Shown: positions 18,344 through 27,645 of the stretch, one piece after another
Layout of the letters: every line of letters begins with the position of its first letter
How positions within the stretch are numbered: position 1 is the first letter of the stretch
Origin: Maribacter sp.
Lineage (GTDB): Bacteria > Bacteroidota > Bacteroidia > Flavobacteriales > Flavobacteriaceae
Direction of reading: 5' to 3'
DNA length: 64,000 bases
Assembly (NCBI GenBank): GCA_011050675.1
Contig: DRFI01000010.1
Span: forward strand, 124,001 to 188,000
The notes under the pieces: generated by a model
Databases searched by the model: none
Told to the model about the DNA's origin: nothing
The model's input: the letters and a program-made list of their open reading frames with translations, nothing else
Position numbers and translations under genes: made by a program

Positions 18344-19255
18344 ATGAAAAATAAATATATAAATAAAATATATGAGTATATTTTACCTAATATATCAACC
18401 AAAGTTCTAATCAAATTTAAATTTTTTTGGCACTTCGGTTATTCTATAAACTTAAGAAATCCCAAAACATTAAATGAAAAAATAAATTGGTTGAAGTTAA
18501 ATGACCGGTCACAATTGCATACTCAATGTTCCGACAAATTTTTAGTACGTGATTATATTAAACATAAAATTGGAGAAAAATATTTAGTTCCACTATATTT
18601 TCAGACCAAATTAGCTGAAGAAATCATTCCGGAAAACTTACCCGATGAACCACATATTATAAAAACAAATCATGATAGTGGTGGAGGTATTTTTGTCAGA
18701 GATAAATCTAAAATAGATTGGTCTAAGGTACAAAAGCAACTCCATACACGTTTAGGTATAAATTATTATCCTAGGTCAAGAGAATGGCAATATAAAAATA
18801 TTGAACCAAGAATTATTGTGGAGAAACTTCTTGAAGATAAAAATGGAAATATTCCTTTTGATTATAAGGTACATTGTTTTAATGGTAGAGTAAGGATGAT
18901 AAGTGTTGATATGGGTAGAGGTACCGACCAACATTATAGAAATTGGTATAATACTGATTGGGAACGAGAAAAGTTCAAATGGTCTTCACCAAAGGAAAAT
19001 GGAAAAAATACTGACCCAAGCGATCAAGATTTAAAAAAACCAAAAACTTTAAAAGAAATGATTAGACTCTCAGAGCTTCTTGCAAAACCTTTCAAATACG
19101 TTAGGATTGATTGGTATGATGTCGATGAAGTTCTATATTTTGGTGAAATAACTTTTCATCATGATGGTGGGTTTAGGCCAATTTTGCCGAAAACATGGGA
19201 TATCACTTTAGGTTCAGAGCTGGAATTACCAATCATAGCAATAAACAAATCTTAA
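18344..19255 (+). CDS. TupA-like ATP-grasp protein
   Basis: This 303-residue protein has the features I associate with the TupA-like ATP-grasp family. These are NPKTLNEKINWLKLND near the N-terminus, the phosphate/Lys segment IIKTNHDSGGGIFVRDK, IVEKLLEDKNGNIPFDYKVHCFNGR, and the metal/acid segment VRIDWYDVDEVLYFGEITF. TupA was named from teichuronopeptide synthesis in alkaliphilic Bacillus, where it was proposed to join peptide to a uronate polymer. In other loci such proteins have no proven role. Here it sits among glycosyltransferases in a locus making several UDP-uronates, so amide decoration of a uronic acid is a reasonable but unproven idea. Confidence 0.85.
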   Translation: MKNKYINKIYEYILPNISTKVLIKFKFFWHFGYSINLRNPKTLNEKINWLKLNDRSQLHTQCSDKFLVRDYIKHKIGEKYLVPLYFQTKLAEEIIPENLPDEPHIIKTNHDSGGGIFVRDKSKIDWSKVQKQLHTRLGINYYPRSREWQYKNIEPRIIVEKLLEDKNGNIPFDYKVHCFNGRVRMISVDMGRGTDQHYRNWYNTDWEREKFKWSSPKENGKNTDPSDQDLKKPKTLKEMIRLSELLAKPFKYVRIDWYDVDEVLYFGEITFHHDGGFRPILPKTWDITLGSELELPIIAINKS

Positions 19256-19282
19256 TTGAACTAAATATACTGCATTTTTTAT

Positions 19283-20362
19283 ATGAAAATTGATTTAGTA
19301 ATTGGAAGTTTGAGGAGCGGTGGTGCAGAAAGGGTGGTTAGCACACTTGCTAATTACTTTGCTAGCCAAGGTCATGAAGTACGGTTATTTACATTTAAAA
19401 ACGGTAAAGACAAATATGAGCTTGATTCTAAAATAAAACGAATAAAATTTCATAGAGACATCTCAATCTTTAACTATACATTAGTTCGGGCATTTTATTA
19501 TTTATTAAAATTTTATTGTAAAAAGAGTAATAGACCCAATGTGATTAGTGCACATATAGGTTTAATGGGGCTACCCACAATTCCAATAGCAAAATTGTAC
19601 AATATAAAAATAGTTATTTCCGAACATATTAGCCACACGAATACTCCGATGAACATTCAAAGAAAATTTCTTTGGAATTTCCTGTACCGCTTTGCCGATG
19701 CTATTACTATTTTAACCAAATATGATTTGCCTTTTTTTAAAAAAAAGAACAAAAATGTAAATATCATGTATAATCCCAATTCTTTTAGTCCCTTAAATGT
19801 TCAAACTAAAAAAAGACTAAAACAAATCATCTCTGTGGGTAATTTAGACAGATATAATCATAAGGGTTTTGATAACTTGTTAGATATCGCTTACGAAATC
19901 AAGAAAAAATATCCTTTTTGGAAATTTCAAATAATTGGAGAAGGTACATTTGGAAAAAAGTTTTTAGAAGATAAAATTAATAGATTAAACTTAGTTGATA
20001 CTGTTTTTTTAATTGGATATAAATCGGATGTTGATGATATACTTCGCAACTCATCTATTTATGTCTTAAGTTCCCGATATGAAGGTTTACCGATGGGGCT
20101 AATAGAGGCAGCTTCTCAGGGTGTTGCTTGTATAGCTTATGATTGTATTTCAGGCCCATCAGACATCATTGAAAATAGGGTAAATGGTATCCTAATAAAA
20201 AATCAAGACCATGAGCTCATGACTGCAGGTATAATTGAATTAATAGAAGATGAAAAATTTAGAGAAAGTCTTGGATGGAATGCTACTAAATCTAGTGATA
20301 ATTTTTCATTACAAAAAATTGGCCTTCAATGGGAAAAGTTATTTATTTCCATTCAAAAATAA
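19283..20362 (+). CDS. GT4-family glycosyltransferase, paralogue of the one at 13793
   Basis: This 359-residue GT-B enzyme begins MKIDLVIGSLRSGGAERVV and has the donor-site motif EGLPMGLIE followed by CISGPSDII. The shared start, the GLPMGL motif, the IVISEHISHTN segment and the near-identical C-terminal layout suggest duplication from the same ancestor as the GT4 at 13793-14863. It transfers an unknown sugar with retention of configuration. The gene starts 27 bases after the TupA-like gene. If the pair duplicated in place, they may add the same sugar at two positions or have split acceptor specificity. Confidence 0.91.
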   Translation: MKIDLVIGSLRSGGAERVVSTLANYFASQGHEVRLFTFKNGKDKYELDSKIKRIKFHRDISIFNYTLVRAFYYLLKFYCKKSNRPNVISAHIGLMGLPTIPIAKLYNIKIVISEHISHTNTPMNIQRKFLWNFLYRFADAITILTKYDLPFFKKKNKNVNIMYNPNSFSPLNVQTKKRLKQIISVGNLDRYNHKGFDNLLDIAYEIKKKYPFWKFQIIGEGTFGKKFLEDKINRLNLVDTVFLIGYKSDVDDILRNSSIYVLSSRYEGLPMGLIEAASQGVACIAYDCISGPSDIIENRVNGILIKNQDHELMTAGIIELIEDEKFRESLGWNATKSSDNFSLQKIGLQWEKLFISIQK

Positions 20363-20431
20363 AATAATAATTACATCTAAAACCTTTTTATAATTATACC
20401 AATAATTCCGTTTGAAAAAAAATTAACCTTT

Positions 20432-21535
20432 ATGTCAATTAAGCAAACCTTTTACAAAATTATTAATTTTATTAAGTATAAAAGAGCCATTTTTGTTTAC
20501 AACAAAAAAATAAATAACATACTTCTCAAAACAAAAATTAAGAATTTAAGAAATAAAGAAAAGTTAACAATTAAAAATAAATTTAATGCTTTAGGCTTTA
20601 AGAATATTTCTTTAAAATGGCATCAATTTTATTGTCATGTATATGGTAAAATACTTACTGAGTTTATACCTGAGTCGCTATATTATACCCAAATAGAAGG
20701 ATCTCTCAATAGGTCGATAATGTTTCCCGCGATGGAAGATAAAAATCTTTTAGATTACTTTTTATCCAAAGACTTGCTCCCAGAAGTAGTAGTGAAAAAT
20801 ATTAACGGTTTTTTTTATGTGAATGACACACAAACTAACCTGAAAATTGCTGCAGAAAAATGCTTGGAGTATGACCAATTGGTTATAAAACCCACTATTG
20901 GTACCGCCGGTGGTTTTGGCGTAAAAAAAATAGAGTTATTAACTAAAAAAGATGGATTTACCTATTTGAAAGAACTTTTTGCTCAATATAAATCTGATTT
21001 CAATCTTCAAGTCATCCTTCAACAGCATGAGGCTATAGAAAAGCTTAACAAAAGCTCTATTAATACTCTAAGAATTATGTCTTATATGAATAACCAAGGT
21101 GTTCATATTCTTTCTTCTGTAATAAGGATAGGACGCATGGGATCTTTTACTGACAATATGACTATGGGCGGTATCGGTTGTGGGATAGATGGCTTCGGCA
21201 AACTTAAAAAATTTGCTTATGATAGTTTTGGCGCTTCATTTGAAAAATCGGATTGCGGAGTTACTTTCAATCAGTATCAAATTCCATTATACGATAGCAT
21301 TCTAGAAATTATAAAAACTTCACATAAAAAATTACCCTATTTTAAGCTAATTTCATGGGATGTTATGATTACCGTAGATTCAAAAATTAAAATCGTTGAA
21401 TATAATACCCTAGGTCAAGATATTAATTTACATCAATTGGTAAACGGGCCTTTGTTTGGTAACTATTTTGATGAAATCATGGAAATTACTCGTAATCATG
21501 ATTTTCTCACGGAAGCTATGAAGTATGGGAAATAG
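20432..21535 (+). CDS. Sugar-transfer-associated ATP-grasp protein
   Basis: The 367-residue protein has a basic N-terminal helix-rich segment (residues 1-55). An ATP-grasp fold follows with LVIKPTIGTAGGFGVKKIE as the ATP-binding Lys/Gly loop, then LQQHEAIEKLNKSSINTLRIMSY, GIGCGIDGFGKL and a C-terminal WDVMITVDSKIKIVEYNTLGQD metal-binding strand. This pattern matches the family annotated as sugar-transfer-associated ATP-grasp, found in exopolysaccharide loci. No activity has been firmly established for it, to my knowledge. It is the second of three ATP-grasp proteins in this locus and is not closely similar to the other two. A ligase forming an amide or ester on the glycan is inferred. Confidence 0.84.
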   Translation: MSIKQTFYKIINFIKYKRAIFVYNKKINNILLKTKIKNLRNKEKLTIKNKFNALGFKNISLKWHQFYCHVYGKILTEFIPESLYYTQIEGSLNRSIMFPAMEDKNLLDYFLSKDLLPEVVVKNINGFFYVNDTQTNLKIAAEKCLEYDQLVIKPTIGTAGGFGVKKIELLTKKDGFTYLKELFAQYKSDFNLQVILQQHEAIEKLNKSSINTLRIMSYMNNQGVHILSSVIRIGRMGSFTDNMTMGGIGCGIDGFGKLKKFAYDSFGASFEKSDCGVTFNQYQIPLYDSILEIIKTSHKKLPYFKLISWDVMITVDSKIKIVEYNTLGQDINLHQLVNGPLFGNYFDEIMEITRNHDFLTEAMKYGK

Positions 21536-21627
21536 TCTCGTAGTATTTCAATTAATCTTGAACTTATTACATAGATAATAAACTTAGCAATTCTATTATG
21601 TATAATTTAAAAAATAAATAAGATAAA

Positions 21628-22776
21628 ATGGGGAAAACACAAAAAATTTCCATTTTTATATATTCCATGTCAGGTGGCGGAGCTGAACGGGTAATGTCTT
21701 ACCTTCTACCCTATTTACAGGCTAAAAACTATGAGGTAGTTTTAGTGCTTATGAATACTAAAATTGTCTATCCGAGTATTGAAAATATACGTATTCATTA
21801 TTTAGAAAAATCTGAAGTAGTTGAACCTGGCTTAGTTAAATTCTTAAAATTACCGTGGTTAGCTTGGAAATATGCCCGTTTTTTAAAGAAAGAAAGAATA
21901 ACACACTCATTTAGTCTGTTAACAAGACCGTGTTATATAAACATTATGGCTCGTTGGTTTACAAGCCATCCGTATAAACTTATGGTCAGTGAACGTAATT
22001 ATCCTAGTTTGCAATATGGCTATAATGACAATCAAAGTAAAATAAATAGTTTTTTAGTAAAAAAACTATATCCGAAAGCAGACTTGATTATTAGTAATGC
22101 AAAAGCGAGCGCTGAAGATTTAATAGCTAATTTTAATGTATCACGAGAAAAAACAGGTGTTATTTATAATCCTATAGATTTAGAGAAGATTGATGGAATT
22201 GTACCAAATAACTCTCTATTTAATTCTAGTCATGTAAATCTTGTTAGTGTAGGACGATTACAGTTGGTAAAGAATCATCAACTTATGATTGAGGCAATTG
22301 CTCCTTTTAAAAACGTTAGACTTTATATTTTTGGTGAAGGCGAGCTCCGTGAAGATTTAGAAGCACAAATAGACAATTTAGGCATATCAGAAAGAGTATT
22401 TTTAATGGGCTTCGAGAGTAACCCATTTCAGTATTTAAAAGCTGCAGATATTTTTGTTTTTAGTTCTAACCATGAAGGTTTCCCCAATGTAATAATGGAA
22501 GCTATGGCATGTGGTCTTCCTATAATTACAACAAATTGCAAATCTGGACCAGATGAAATTATGGAACTAAACGAAACTAAATCTGATGATATTATGATCA
22601 CAGATTATGGACTTCTTAGTCCTGTGGGTAATGCACACTTATTGCAAAAAAGTATAAATTATTGCTTAGAGCATCCTGAATACTTAGCCCAATGTAGAGT
22701 CAACGTAAAGAAACGAATTCAAGATTTTAAACGAGAACCTATTTTAGAATTATACACCTCTCACATTTTATCATAA
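21628..22776 (+). CDS. GT4-family glycosyltransferase
   Basis: This 382-residue GT-B enzyme has the loop YSMSGGGAERVMSYL at the N-terminus and IFGEGELREDLEAQI in the C-terminal domain. The donor motif is HEGFPNVIME with CKSGPDEIM. It is closer to amylovoran/GalNAc-transferase-type GT4 enzymes (SMAGGGAERVM-like start) than to the two shorter GT4 paralogues in this locus. The probable role is a mid-chain transfer onto the lipid-linked oligosaccharide. It is separated from the next GT4 gene by only 3 bases and from the preceding ATP-grasp gene by 92 A+T-rich bases. Confidence 0.92.
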   Translation: MGKTQKISIFIYSMSGGGAERVMSYLLPYLQAKNYEVVLVLMNTKIVYPSIENIRIHYLEKSEVVEPGLVKFLKLPWLAWKYARFLKKERITHSFSLLTRPCYINIMARWFTSHPYKLMVSERNYPSLQYGYNDNQSKINSFLVKKLYPKADLIISNAKASAEDLIANFNVSREKTGVIYNPIDLEKIDGIVPNNSLFNSSHVNLVSVGRLQLVKNHQLMIEAIAPFKNVRLYIFGEGELREDLEAQIDNLGISERVFLMGFESNPFQYLKAADIFVFSSNHEGFPNVIMEAMACGLPIITTNCKSGPDEIMELNETKSDDIMITDYGLLSPVGNAHLLQKSINYCLEHPEYLAQCRVNVKKRIQDFKREPILELYTSHILS

Positions 22777-22779
22777 AAT

Positions 22780-23961
22780 ATGTCTTCAGTTAAACCCTAT
22801 AAATCCAAAAAAAAAATAATTAGAACGGCCGCCGTACCAGGTTCGTTGTATGGATTATTAACTGGTCAACTTCGGTTTTTAAATCAACATTATGAAGTAA
22901 TTGGTGTAGCTTCTGAAGGAGCTATTATGGAAATAGTTGCTCAGCGCGAAGGTATACGAACAGAATCTATAAATATAGAGCGCTCCATTAGCCCCTTTAA
23001 AGACTTAATTTCATTATTTAAACTGTACAGGTTTTTTGTTAAAGAAAAACCAATGATGGTACACTCAATTACCCCTAAAGCTGGTCTACTAAGTATGATA
23101 GCCGCATATTTTGCCAGGGTTCCCGTTAGAGCTCATACTTTCACAGGTTTAATATTCCCTACGCAAACCGGCTTTTTAAAAAAATTACTACTCTTATTTG
23201 ACAAGGTTATTTGTGCATTTGCCACCAACGTTTACCCAGAAGGTAATGGCGTAAAAAATGATTTAACACATTATAATGTCACCAAAAAACCATTAACAGT
23301 AATAGCAAATGGCAACGTAAATGGTAAGGACCTTAGTTTCTTTGACCCCCTACTATTCCCTAAAGAATCTACAAAATCTGAAAAGAACAAACTTGGCATT
23401 TCTGAAGACGATTTTGTTTTCATTTTCATAGGAAGGTTAGTGAACGATAAAGGTATTAACGAATTAGTTCATTCTTTTTCCCAACTTAGTAAAAAGCGAT
23501 CTGCAATTAAATTGATTCTTGTGGGATCCCACGAGGGCGAAACAGATGTTTTACCCAGTAGCACATGGGATTTACTGAATACTGAAAAAAATATAATTTG
23601 GGTAGGAAAAAAAGATGATATCAGACCTTATCTATCCATGGCAAACGCCCTTGTTTTCCCTAGCTATCGTGAAGGGTTCCCTAATGTAGTACTAGAGGCA
23701 GGTGCAATGGGTCTACCTGCCTTGGTAACGGATATTAACGGAAGTAATGAAATTATTGTACATGGCAAGAATGGATATATTGTACCGTCGAAAGACGAAC
23801 AGGCACTTCTAGAAGCTATGACCCTATTTGTAGAGGATTCGCAGTTAGTATTGAATATGGCGCAGCATGCAAGACCTATGATAGCCGACCGTTATGAACA
23901 AAGCTTCGTTTGGGATTCCCTATTAGAAGAATACAAACGTATAGAGCATAAGAATTCTTAA
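22780..23961 (+). CDS. PglA-like GT4 glycosyltransferase
   Basis: This 393-residue GT-B enzyme contains HSITPKAGLLSMIAA and VRAHTFTGLIFPT, hallmarks of PglA-type transferases that add the second sugar to an undecaprenyl-linked bacillosamine-like residue. The donor motif is REGFPNVVLEAG. The following gene encodes a PglC-like initiating enzyme, and this pairing recurs in Pgl-type pathways. It therefore probably adds the second sugar of the repeat unit, possibly GalNAc or GalNAcA. The first 12 residues are Lys-rich. Donor identity remains inferred. Confidence 0.9.
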   Translation: MSSVKPYKSKKKIIRTAAVPGSLYGLLTGQLRFLNQHYEVIGVASEGAIMEIVAQREGIRTESINIERSISPFKDLISLFKLYRFFVKEKPMMVHSITPKAGLLSMIAAYFARVPVRAHTFTGLIFPTQTGFLKKLLLLFDKVICAFATNVYPEGNGVKNDLTHYNVTKKPLTVIANGNVNGKDLSFFDPLLFPKESTKSEKNKLGISEDDFVFIFIGRLVNDKGINELVHSFSQLSKKRSAIKLILVGSHEGETDVLPSSTWDLLNTEKNIIWVGKKDDIRPYLSMANALVFPSYREGFPNVVLEAGAMGLPALVTDINGSNEIIVHGKNGYIVPSKDEQALLEAMTLFVEDSQLVLNMAQHARPMIADRYEQSFVWDSLLEEYKRIEHKNS

Positions 23962-24083
23962 ATTTATAGTTTTCAATAAAAAAGAATTTAGCTCTTTAAT
24001 CTTGATTAAAAGTACTTGGTCTATTTACCACCTTTTAGAAATCTATTAATATGTAATTTAGCGTCCTAATCATAGATAATTAT

Positions 24084-24701
24084 ATGTATACTAGATTTTT
24101 TAAAGGTTTATTTGATATTTCAATAGCGGCATTAGTGCTTTTGGCATTTAGCCCTATATTTTTAATCATCTGGGTTTCGTTGTCTATCGCAAACAATGGT
24201 AGCGCCTTCTTTTATCAACAAAGACCTGGAAAAGATAAAAGAATCTTTAAAATTATCAAGTTCAAATCAATGAACGATAAAAAAGATAAAGAAGGGAATC
24301 TTCTCCCAGACTTTAAGCGTATGACCGCAATTGGTAAATTTATAAGAAATACTTCTCTTGATGAACTACCTCAATTACTTAATGTCTTAAAGGGCGATAT
24401 GAGCCTTATAGGACCTAGACCATTATTGGTCTCTTACCTACCTTTATACAGTGAAGAACAAAATAAACGACATTTAGTGAAGCCTGGCATAACAGGTTGG
24501 GCTCAAGTTAATGGTAGAAATACTATTTCTTGGGATAAAAAATTTGAATACGATGTTTGGTATGTAAATCATATTTCCTTTGCCCTTGATATGAAAATAT
24601 TCTTCATGACGCTACAAAAAGTAATTAAAAGAGCTGACATTTCCGCATCGGATAATACTACCATGGAAAGATTCGTTGGAAATGAAAAAGCTAATCTCTA
24701 G
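24084..24701 (+). CDS. PglC-like initiating phosphoglycosyl transferase
   Basis: This 205-residue monotopic enzyme has one re-entrant N-terminal helix (FDISIAALVLLAFSPIFLII). The catalytic Asp-Glu pair lies in TSLDELPQLLNVLKGDMSL, followed by GPRPLL and PGITGWAQVNGR. The short form, without the four-helix WbaP/WcaJ extension, is like PglC, which transfers phospho-diacetylbacillosamine to undecaprenyl phosphate. It would start the repeat unit made by the downstream transferases. In many Flavobacteria this gene is followed by pglD-pglE-pglF. Here the next gene is an unrelated dehydrogenase, and PglE/PglF-like genes lie 20 kb away on the other strand. Confidence 0.94.
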   Translation: MYTRFFKGLFDISIAALVLLAFSPIFLIIWVSLSIANNGSAFFYQQRPGKDKRIFKIIKFKSMNDKKDKEGNLLPDFKRMTAIGKFIRNTSLDELPQLLNVLKGDMSLIGPRPLLVSYLPLYSEEQNKRHLVKPGITGWAQVNGRNTISWDKKFEYDVWYVNHISFALDMKIFFMTLQKVIKRADISASDNTTMERFVGNEKANL

Positions 24702-24771
24702 CTTTATCAGGTTGACCCAATAATAATACCTGTATAGGTCACGTTATACTATCGCATAGTAAATTGTGAAA

Positions 24772-25518
24772 ATGAAAACAGTAATGATTTTAGGGGGTGC
24801 CAAGGGTGTTGGCAAAGAAATATTGAAGTCCTGTATTGAAAAGGGATACAATGTTGCCTTCAGTGGTAGAGATGCTACTATAGCAAATCAACTTATTAAA
24901 TCTTTAAATGCAGAAAATAAGCTCTATTTTCATGAATTAGACCTTAATAATATAGATGAAATTGAGAATTTTTATCTGGAAACTATTAAGCGTTATAAAA
25001 AAATAGATTCTTTAATATTGTACGCTGGCATAACACCCGTCTCTTCAATATTAGATACGGAAGAAGAAGTTTTTGATAGTGTATTCAATATTAATCTAAA
25101 AGCTCCTTATTTCCTTTTAAAACACGTTCTAAAATCCATGAAGGACCACAAATCTGGTTCTATAGTTTTCTTTGGTTCTGCACATATGGACTATGGTCAA
25201 ATAGATAGAGCTGCTTATGCGCTAACCAAAAGTTCGCTAAATACATTATCCACTCATATTGCTCATCATTACGCAAAATATGGGATTAGATCCAACTATT
25301 TGGTTATGGGCTGGACAAATACAGAGGGTGAACTTGAGTTGAGAAAGAAAGAAGGAGTTAGCGAAAAGGATTTACAACAAAAAGCCTCTGGTATTTTACC
25401 AATGGGACGAATGTTAAATACTTTTGACCCCGTACCTGCTGTAATGTATTTTATATCTGATCAGTCAGCAATGACTACTGGTTCAATCATGAGAATTACT
25501 GGAGGAGAGTATATATAG
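24772..25518 (+). CDS. SDR-family oxidoreductase, first gene of the unusual cassette
   Basis: This classical short-chain dehydrogenase has 248 residues from ATG 24772; a GTG at 24766 is also possible. The cofactor loop is GGAKGVGKE, the active-site Ser lies in FFGSAHMDYG and catalytic Tyr-x3-Lys in YALTK. It reduces or oxidises an unknown sugar or sugar-derived keto compound with NAD(P). The SMP-30-like lactonase follows after 9 bases, so dehydrogenation to a lactone followed by hydrolysis is a natural reading of the pair, as in aldose oxidation pathways. The 70-base upstream gap has no clear promoter box. The substrate is unknown. Confidence 0.86.
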   Translation: MKTVMILGGAKGVGKEILKSCIEKGYNVAFSGRDATIANQLIKSLNAENKLYFHELDLNNIDEIENFYLETIKRYKKIDSLILYAGITPVSSILDTEEEVFDSVFNINLKAPYFLLKHVLKSMKDHKSGSIVFFGSAHMDYGQIDRAAYALTKSSLNTLSTHIAHHYAKYGIRSNYLVMGWTNTEGELELRKKEGVSEKDLQQKASGILPMGRMLNTFDPVPAVMYFISDQSAMTTGSIMRITGGEYI

Positions 25519-25527
25519 TTGTCATTT

Positions 25528-26346
25528 ATGATTGATTCATTAATATTTCATTCTAATTCTGAGCTTCTAGAGGGACCTATATTCGATAAAGATAATAATC
25601 ATCTTTATTTTGTATCTATTTTAGACTACTTAGTTTATTATTATAACCCACACACAAAAGAAGTTCTCAGCATAAAACTAGATTCCCCTGTTAGTTGCAT
25701 TTATTTACTTGGGTATAAAAAAGTCTTAGCTGCATCTAAAAATGGTTTTATCGAAATTGATTTTAACACGTTAGAGAAGAAATTTGTATTTCAATTAGGT
25801 ATAGATGATTTAATTAGATATAATGACGGAATAAAAGATCCAATAGGAAGATTTATTATTGGAACTATGGGGTATCCCGAGGTTAAAAAAAATGTAGGAA
25901 AGGTTTTTTCTTATTTTAAAGGAGAATCTAAAATAATTATAGAAAATACAACTATTTCTAATGGTCTAGCTTTCTCTTTAGATAATAAATATCTCTATTT
26001 TATTGACACACCGACTAAAAAAGTGGCTAAGTATTCTTATGATTTAAAAACTGGAGAATTAAAATTTGAATCATACGTTATTGAACTAAAGGGCTCTGGG
26101 AGTCCTGATGGAATGTGTATTGATAGCGAGGGAATGTTATGGATTGCCGAATGGGGAGGCGGAAGCGTTTCTCAATGGAATCCAATGAGCGGATTAAAAC
26201 TTAGGGAATTAAAACTACCCTGTGATAATGTTACGTCTTGCTGTTTTGACAATCATTCTAACTTATATGTTACAACTGCAAAATCTGAATCTAAAGATGA
26301 TATTTACGGTGGTGGTTTGTTCTACCTTGAATTAAATAAAATTTAA
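25528..26346 (+). CDS. SMP-30/gluconolactonase/LRE-like six-bladed propeller
   Basis: The protein has 272 residues from ATG 25528; an in-frame TTG at 25519 is also possible. The expected metal ligands of the SMP-30 family are present: Glu in LLEGPIFD, Asn in ISNGLAFS and Asp in GSPDGMCID, plus the RYNDGIKDP substrate-loop Asn. The family hydrolyses sugar lactones such as gluconolactone with a divalent metal. No signal peptide is evident, so it should act in the cytoplasm on a free or nucleotide-linked lactone. A lactonase is unusual within a capsule assembly operon. The gene is tightly spaced with its dehydrogenase (9 bases) and the next glycosyltransferase (4 bases). Confidence 0.85.
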   Translation: MIDSLIFHSNSELLEGPIFDKDNNHLYFVSILDYLVYYYNPHTKEVLSIKLDSPVSCIYLLGYKKVLAASKNGFIEIDFNTLEKKFVFQLGIDDLIRYNDGIKDPIGRFIIGTMGYPEVKKNVGKVFSYFKGESKIIIENTTISNGLAFSLDNKYLYFIDTPTKKVAKYSYDLKTGELKFESYVIELKGSGSPDGMCIDSEGMLWIAEWGGGSVSQWNPMSGLKLRELKLPCDNVTSCCFDNHSNLYVTTAKSESKDDIYGGGLFYLELNKI

Positions 26347-26350
26347 ATCT

Positions 26351-27583
26351 ATGAGCACTGTTAAAATTAGTGTAATCGTTCCAATTTTTCGAATAGAAAA
26401 ATATTTACCTAAATGTATTGACAGCCTATTAAATCAGTCTTTTATGGACTTTGAGTTAATTTTGGTAGATGATGGTAGTCCTGATAATTGCCCTGAAATT
26501 TGTGATGATTTTGCAAAAGCAGACTCGCGAATCAAAGTTCTTCATAAAAAAAATGGTGGTCTTGTAAGTGCAAGAAAAGAAGGTTTAAAAAATGCTATTG
26601 GCACCTATGTAACATTTGTAGATGGTGATGATTGGGTAGATAAATTTTATCTAGACATTTTATATAACCTTGCTGAGGCAAATGATGCCGATCTTGTTGT
26701 AACTGGTCATTTTAGAGAATTTGACGGAAAGATTGAAACTATAAAGCCAAAAATGGTTGGGGTATATGATGAAAAGGAGTTAAAATCCCTAATTCTACCG
26801 AATGCCATATACAATGGGGAGTTTTGTGAACATGGAATATCTACATATGTATGGAACAAGCTTTTTAAAAGAGAATTGCTTTCTACAGTTCTTTTTGATG
26901 TACCAAATGAAATTGTTATGGGAGAAGATGCTGCTATTACCTTCTCTTATTTAACGATATCCAAAAGTCTTGTAATAAGTAGCACTCCTCTTTATTATTA
27001 TAGACAACGACATGATTCTATTGTAAAATCTGTAGAAAACCCTAAAATAGAATATTATAGATTAGGGTTACTAATGAATTACCTGCAAACTAAATTGCAA
27101 AACTCATTAGATGAAAAGAATATTAAAGAACAGATAACTTATTATTTGTACTCCCAAATATTAGTTAGATCCGGAGGATTAATTTATGATGAAGAGGGAA
27201 ACTTGATTTTTAATCCTTTTTTAAATATTAAATCCAAATCTAAAGTAATCATCTATAGTTCTGGGTCTTTTGGTCAACATATACTTTCAACTAATATTAA
27301 AAATAATTTCTTCAAAGTTATTGAATGGATAGATATTGATTATCATGAATTGAATATCGGTGAAAATTTTGTAAAACCTATTAGTTCCATAGCCAATGTA
27401 GAATATGACTACCTAATAATAGCTACTATAAACCCAACATATTATAATGATATTAAAAAAGAGTTGAGCTTAGTAGGCGTTGATGAGAAAAAAATAGTAA
27501 AAATCAATACTGATATAAACGAAATCACCAAACTACTAAGTCAATTAGGGTTTGATAACAATTTTATATTTCAAAAAAAATAA
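26351..27583 (+). CDS. GT2-family glycosyltransferase with C-terminal Rossmann-like extension
   Basis: This 410-residue protein has an N-terminal GT-A domain (VSVIVPIF-like start, VDDGSPDNCPEICDDFA, NGGLVSARKEG, and metal site FVDGDDW near residue 94). Residues about 295-400 form an additional domain starting KVIIYSSGSFGQHIL with IEWIDID and YDYLIIATINP. It resembles the small Rossmann domains fused to sugar methyltransferases and PglD-like enzymes. The extension is not needed for transfer and might bind a nucleotide or the unusual donor made by the cassette. The gene lies 4 bases after the lactonase gene and 62 before the ATP-grasp gene. Confidence 0.88.
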   Translation: MSTVKISVIVPIFRIEKYLPKCIDSLLNQSFMDFELILVDDGSPDNCPEICDDFAKADSRIKVLHKKNGGLVSARKEGLKNAIGTYVTFVDGDDWVDKFYLDILYNLAEANDADLVVTGHFREFDGKIETIKPKMVGVYDEKELKSLILPNAIYNGEFCEHGISTYVWNKLFKRELLSTVLFDVPNEIVMGEDAAITFSYLTISKSLVISSTPLYYYRQRHDSIVKSVENPKIEYYRLGLLMNYLQTKLQNSLDEKNIKEQITYYLYSQILVRSGGLIYDEEGNLIFNPFLNIKSKSKVIIYSSGSFGQHILSTNIKNNFFKVIEWIDIDYHELNIGENFVKPISSIANVEYDYLIIATINPTYYNDIKKELSLVGVDEKKIVKINTDINEITKLLSQLGFDNNFIFQKK

Positions 27584-27645
27584 ATTTTATTGAAATTAAC
27601 CAACATTATTATAACTACGATTTTATAAAAAATAAGGTTTTACCT

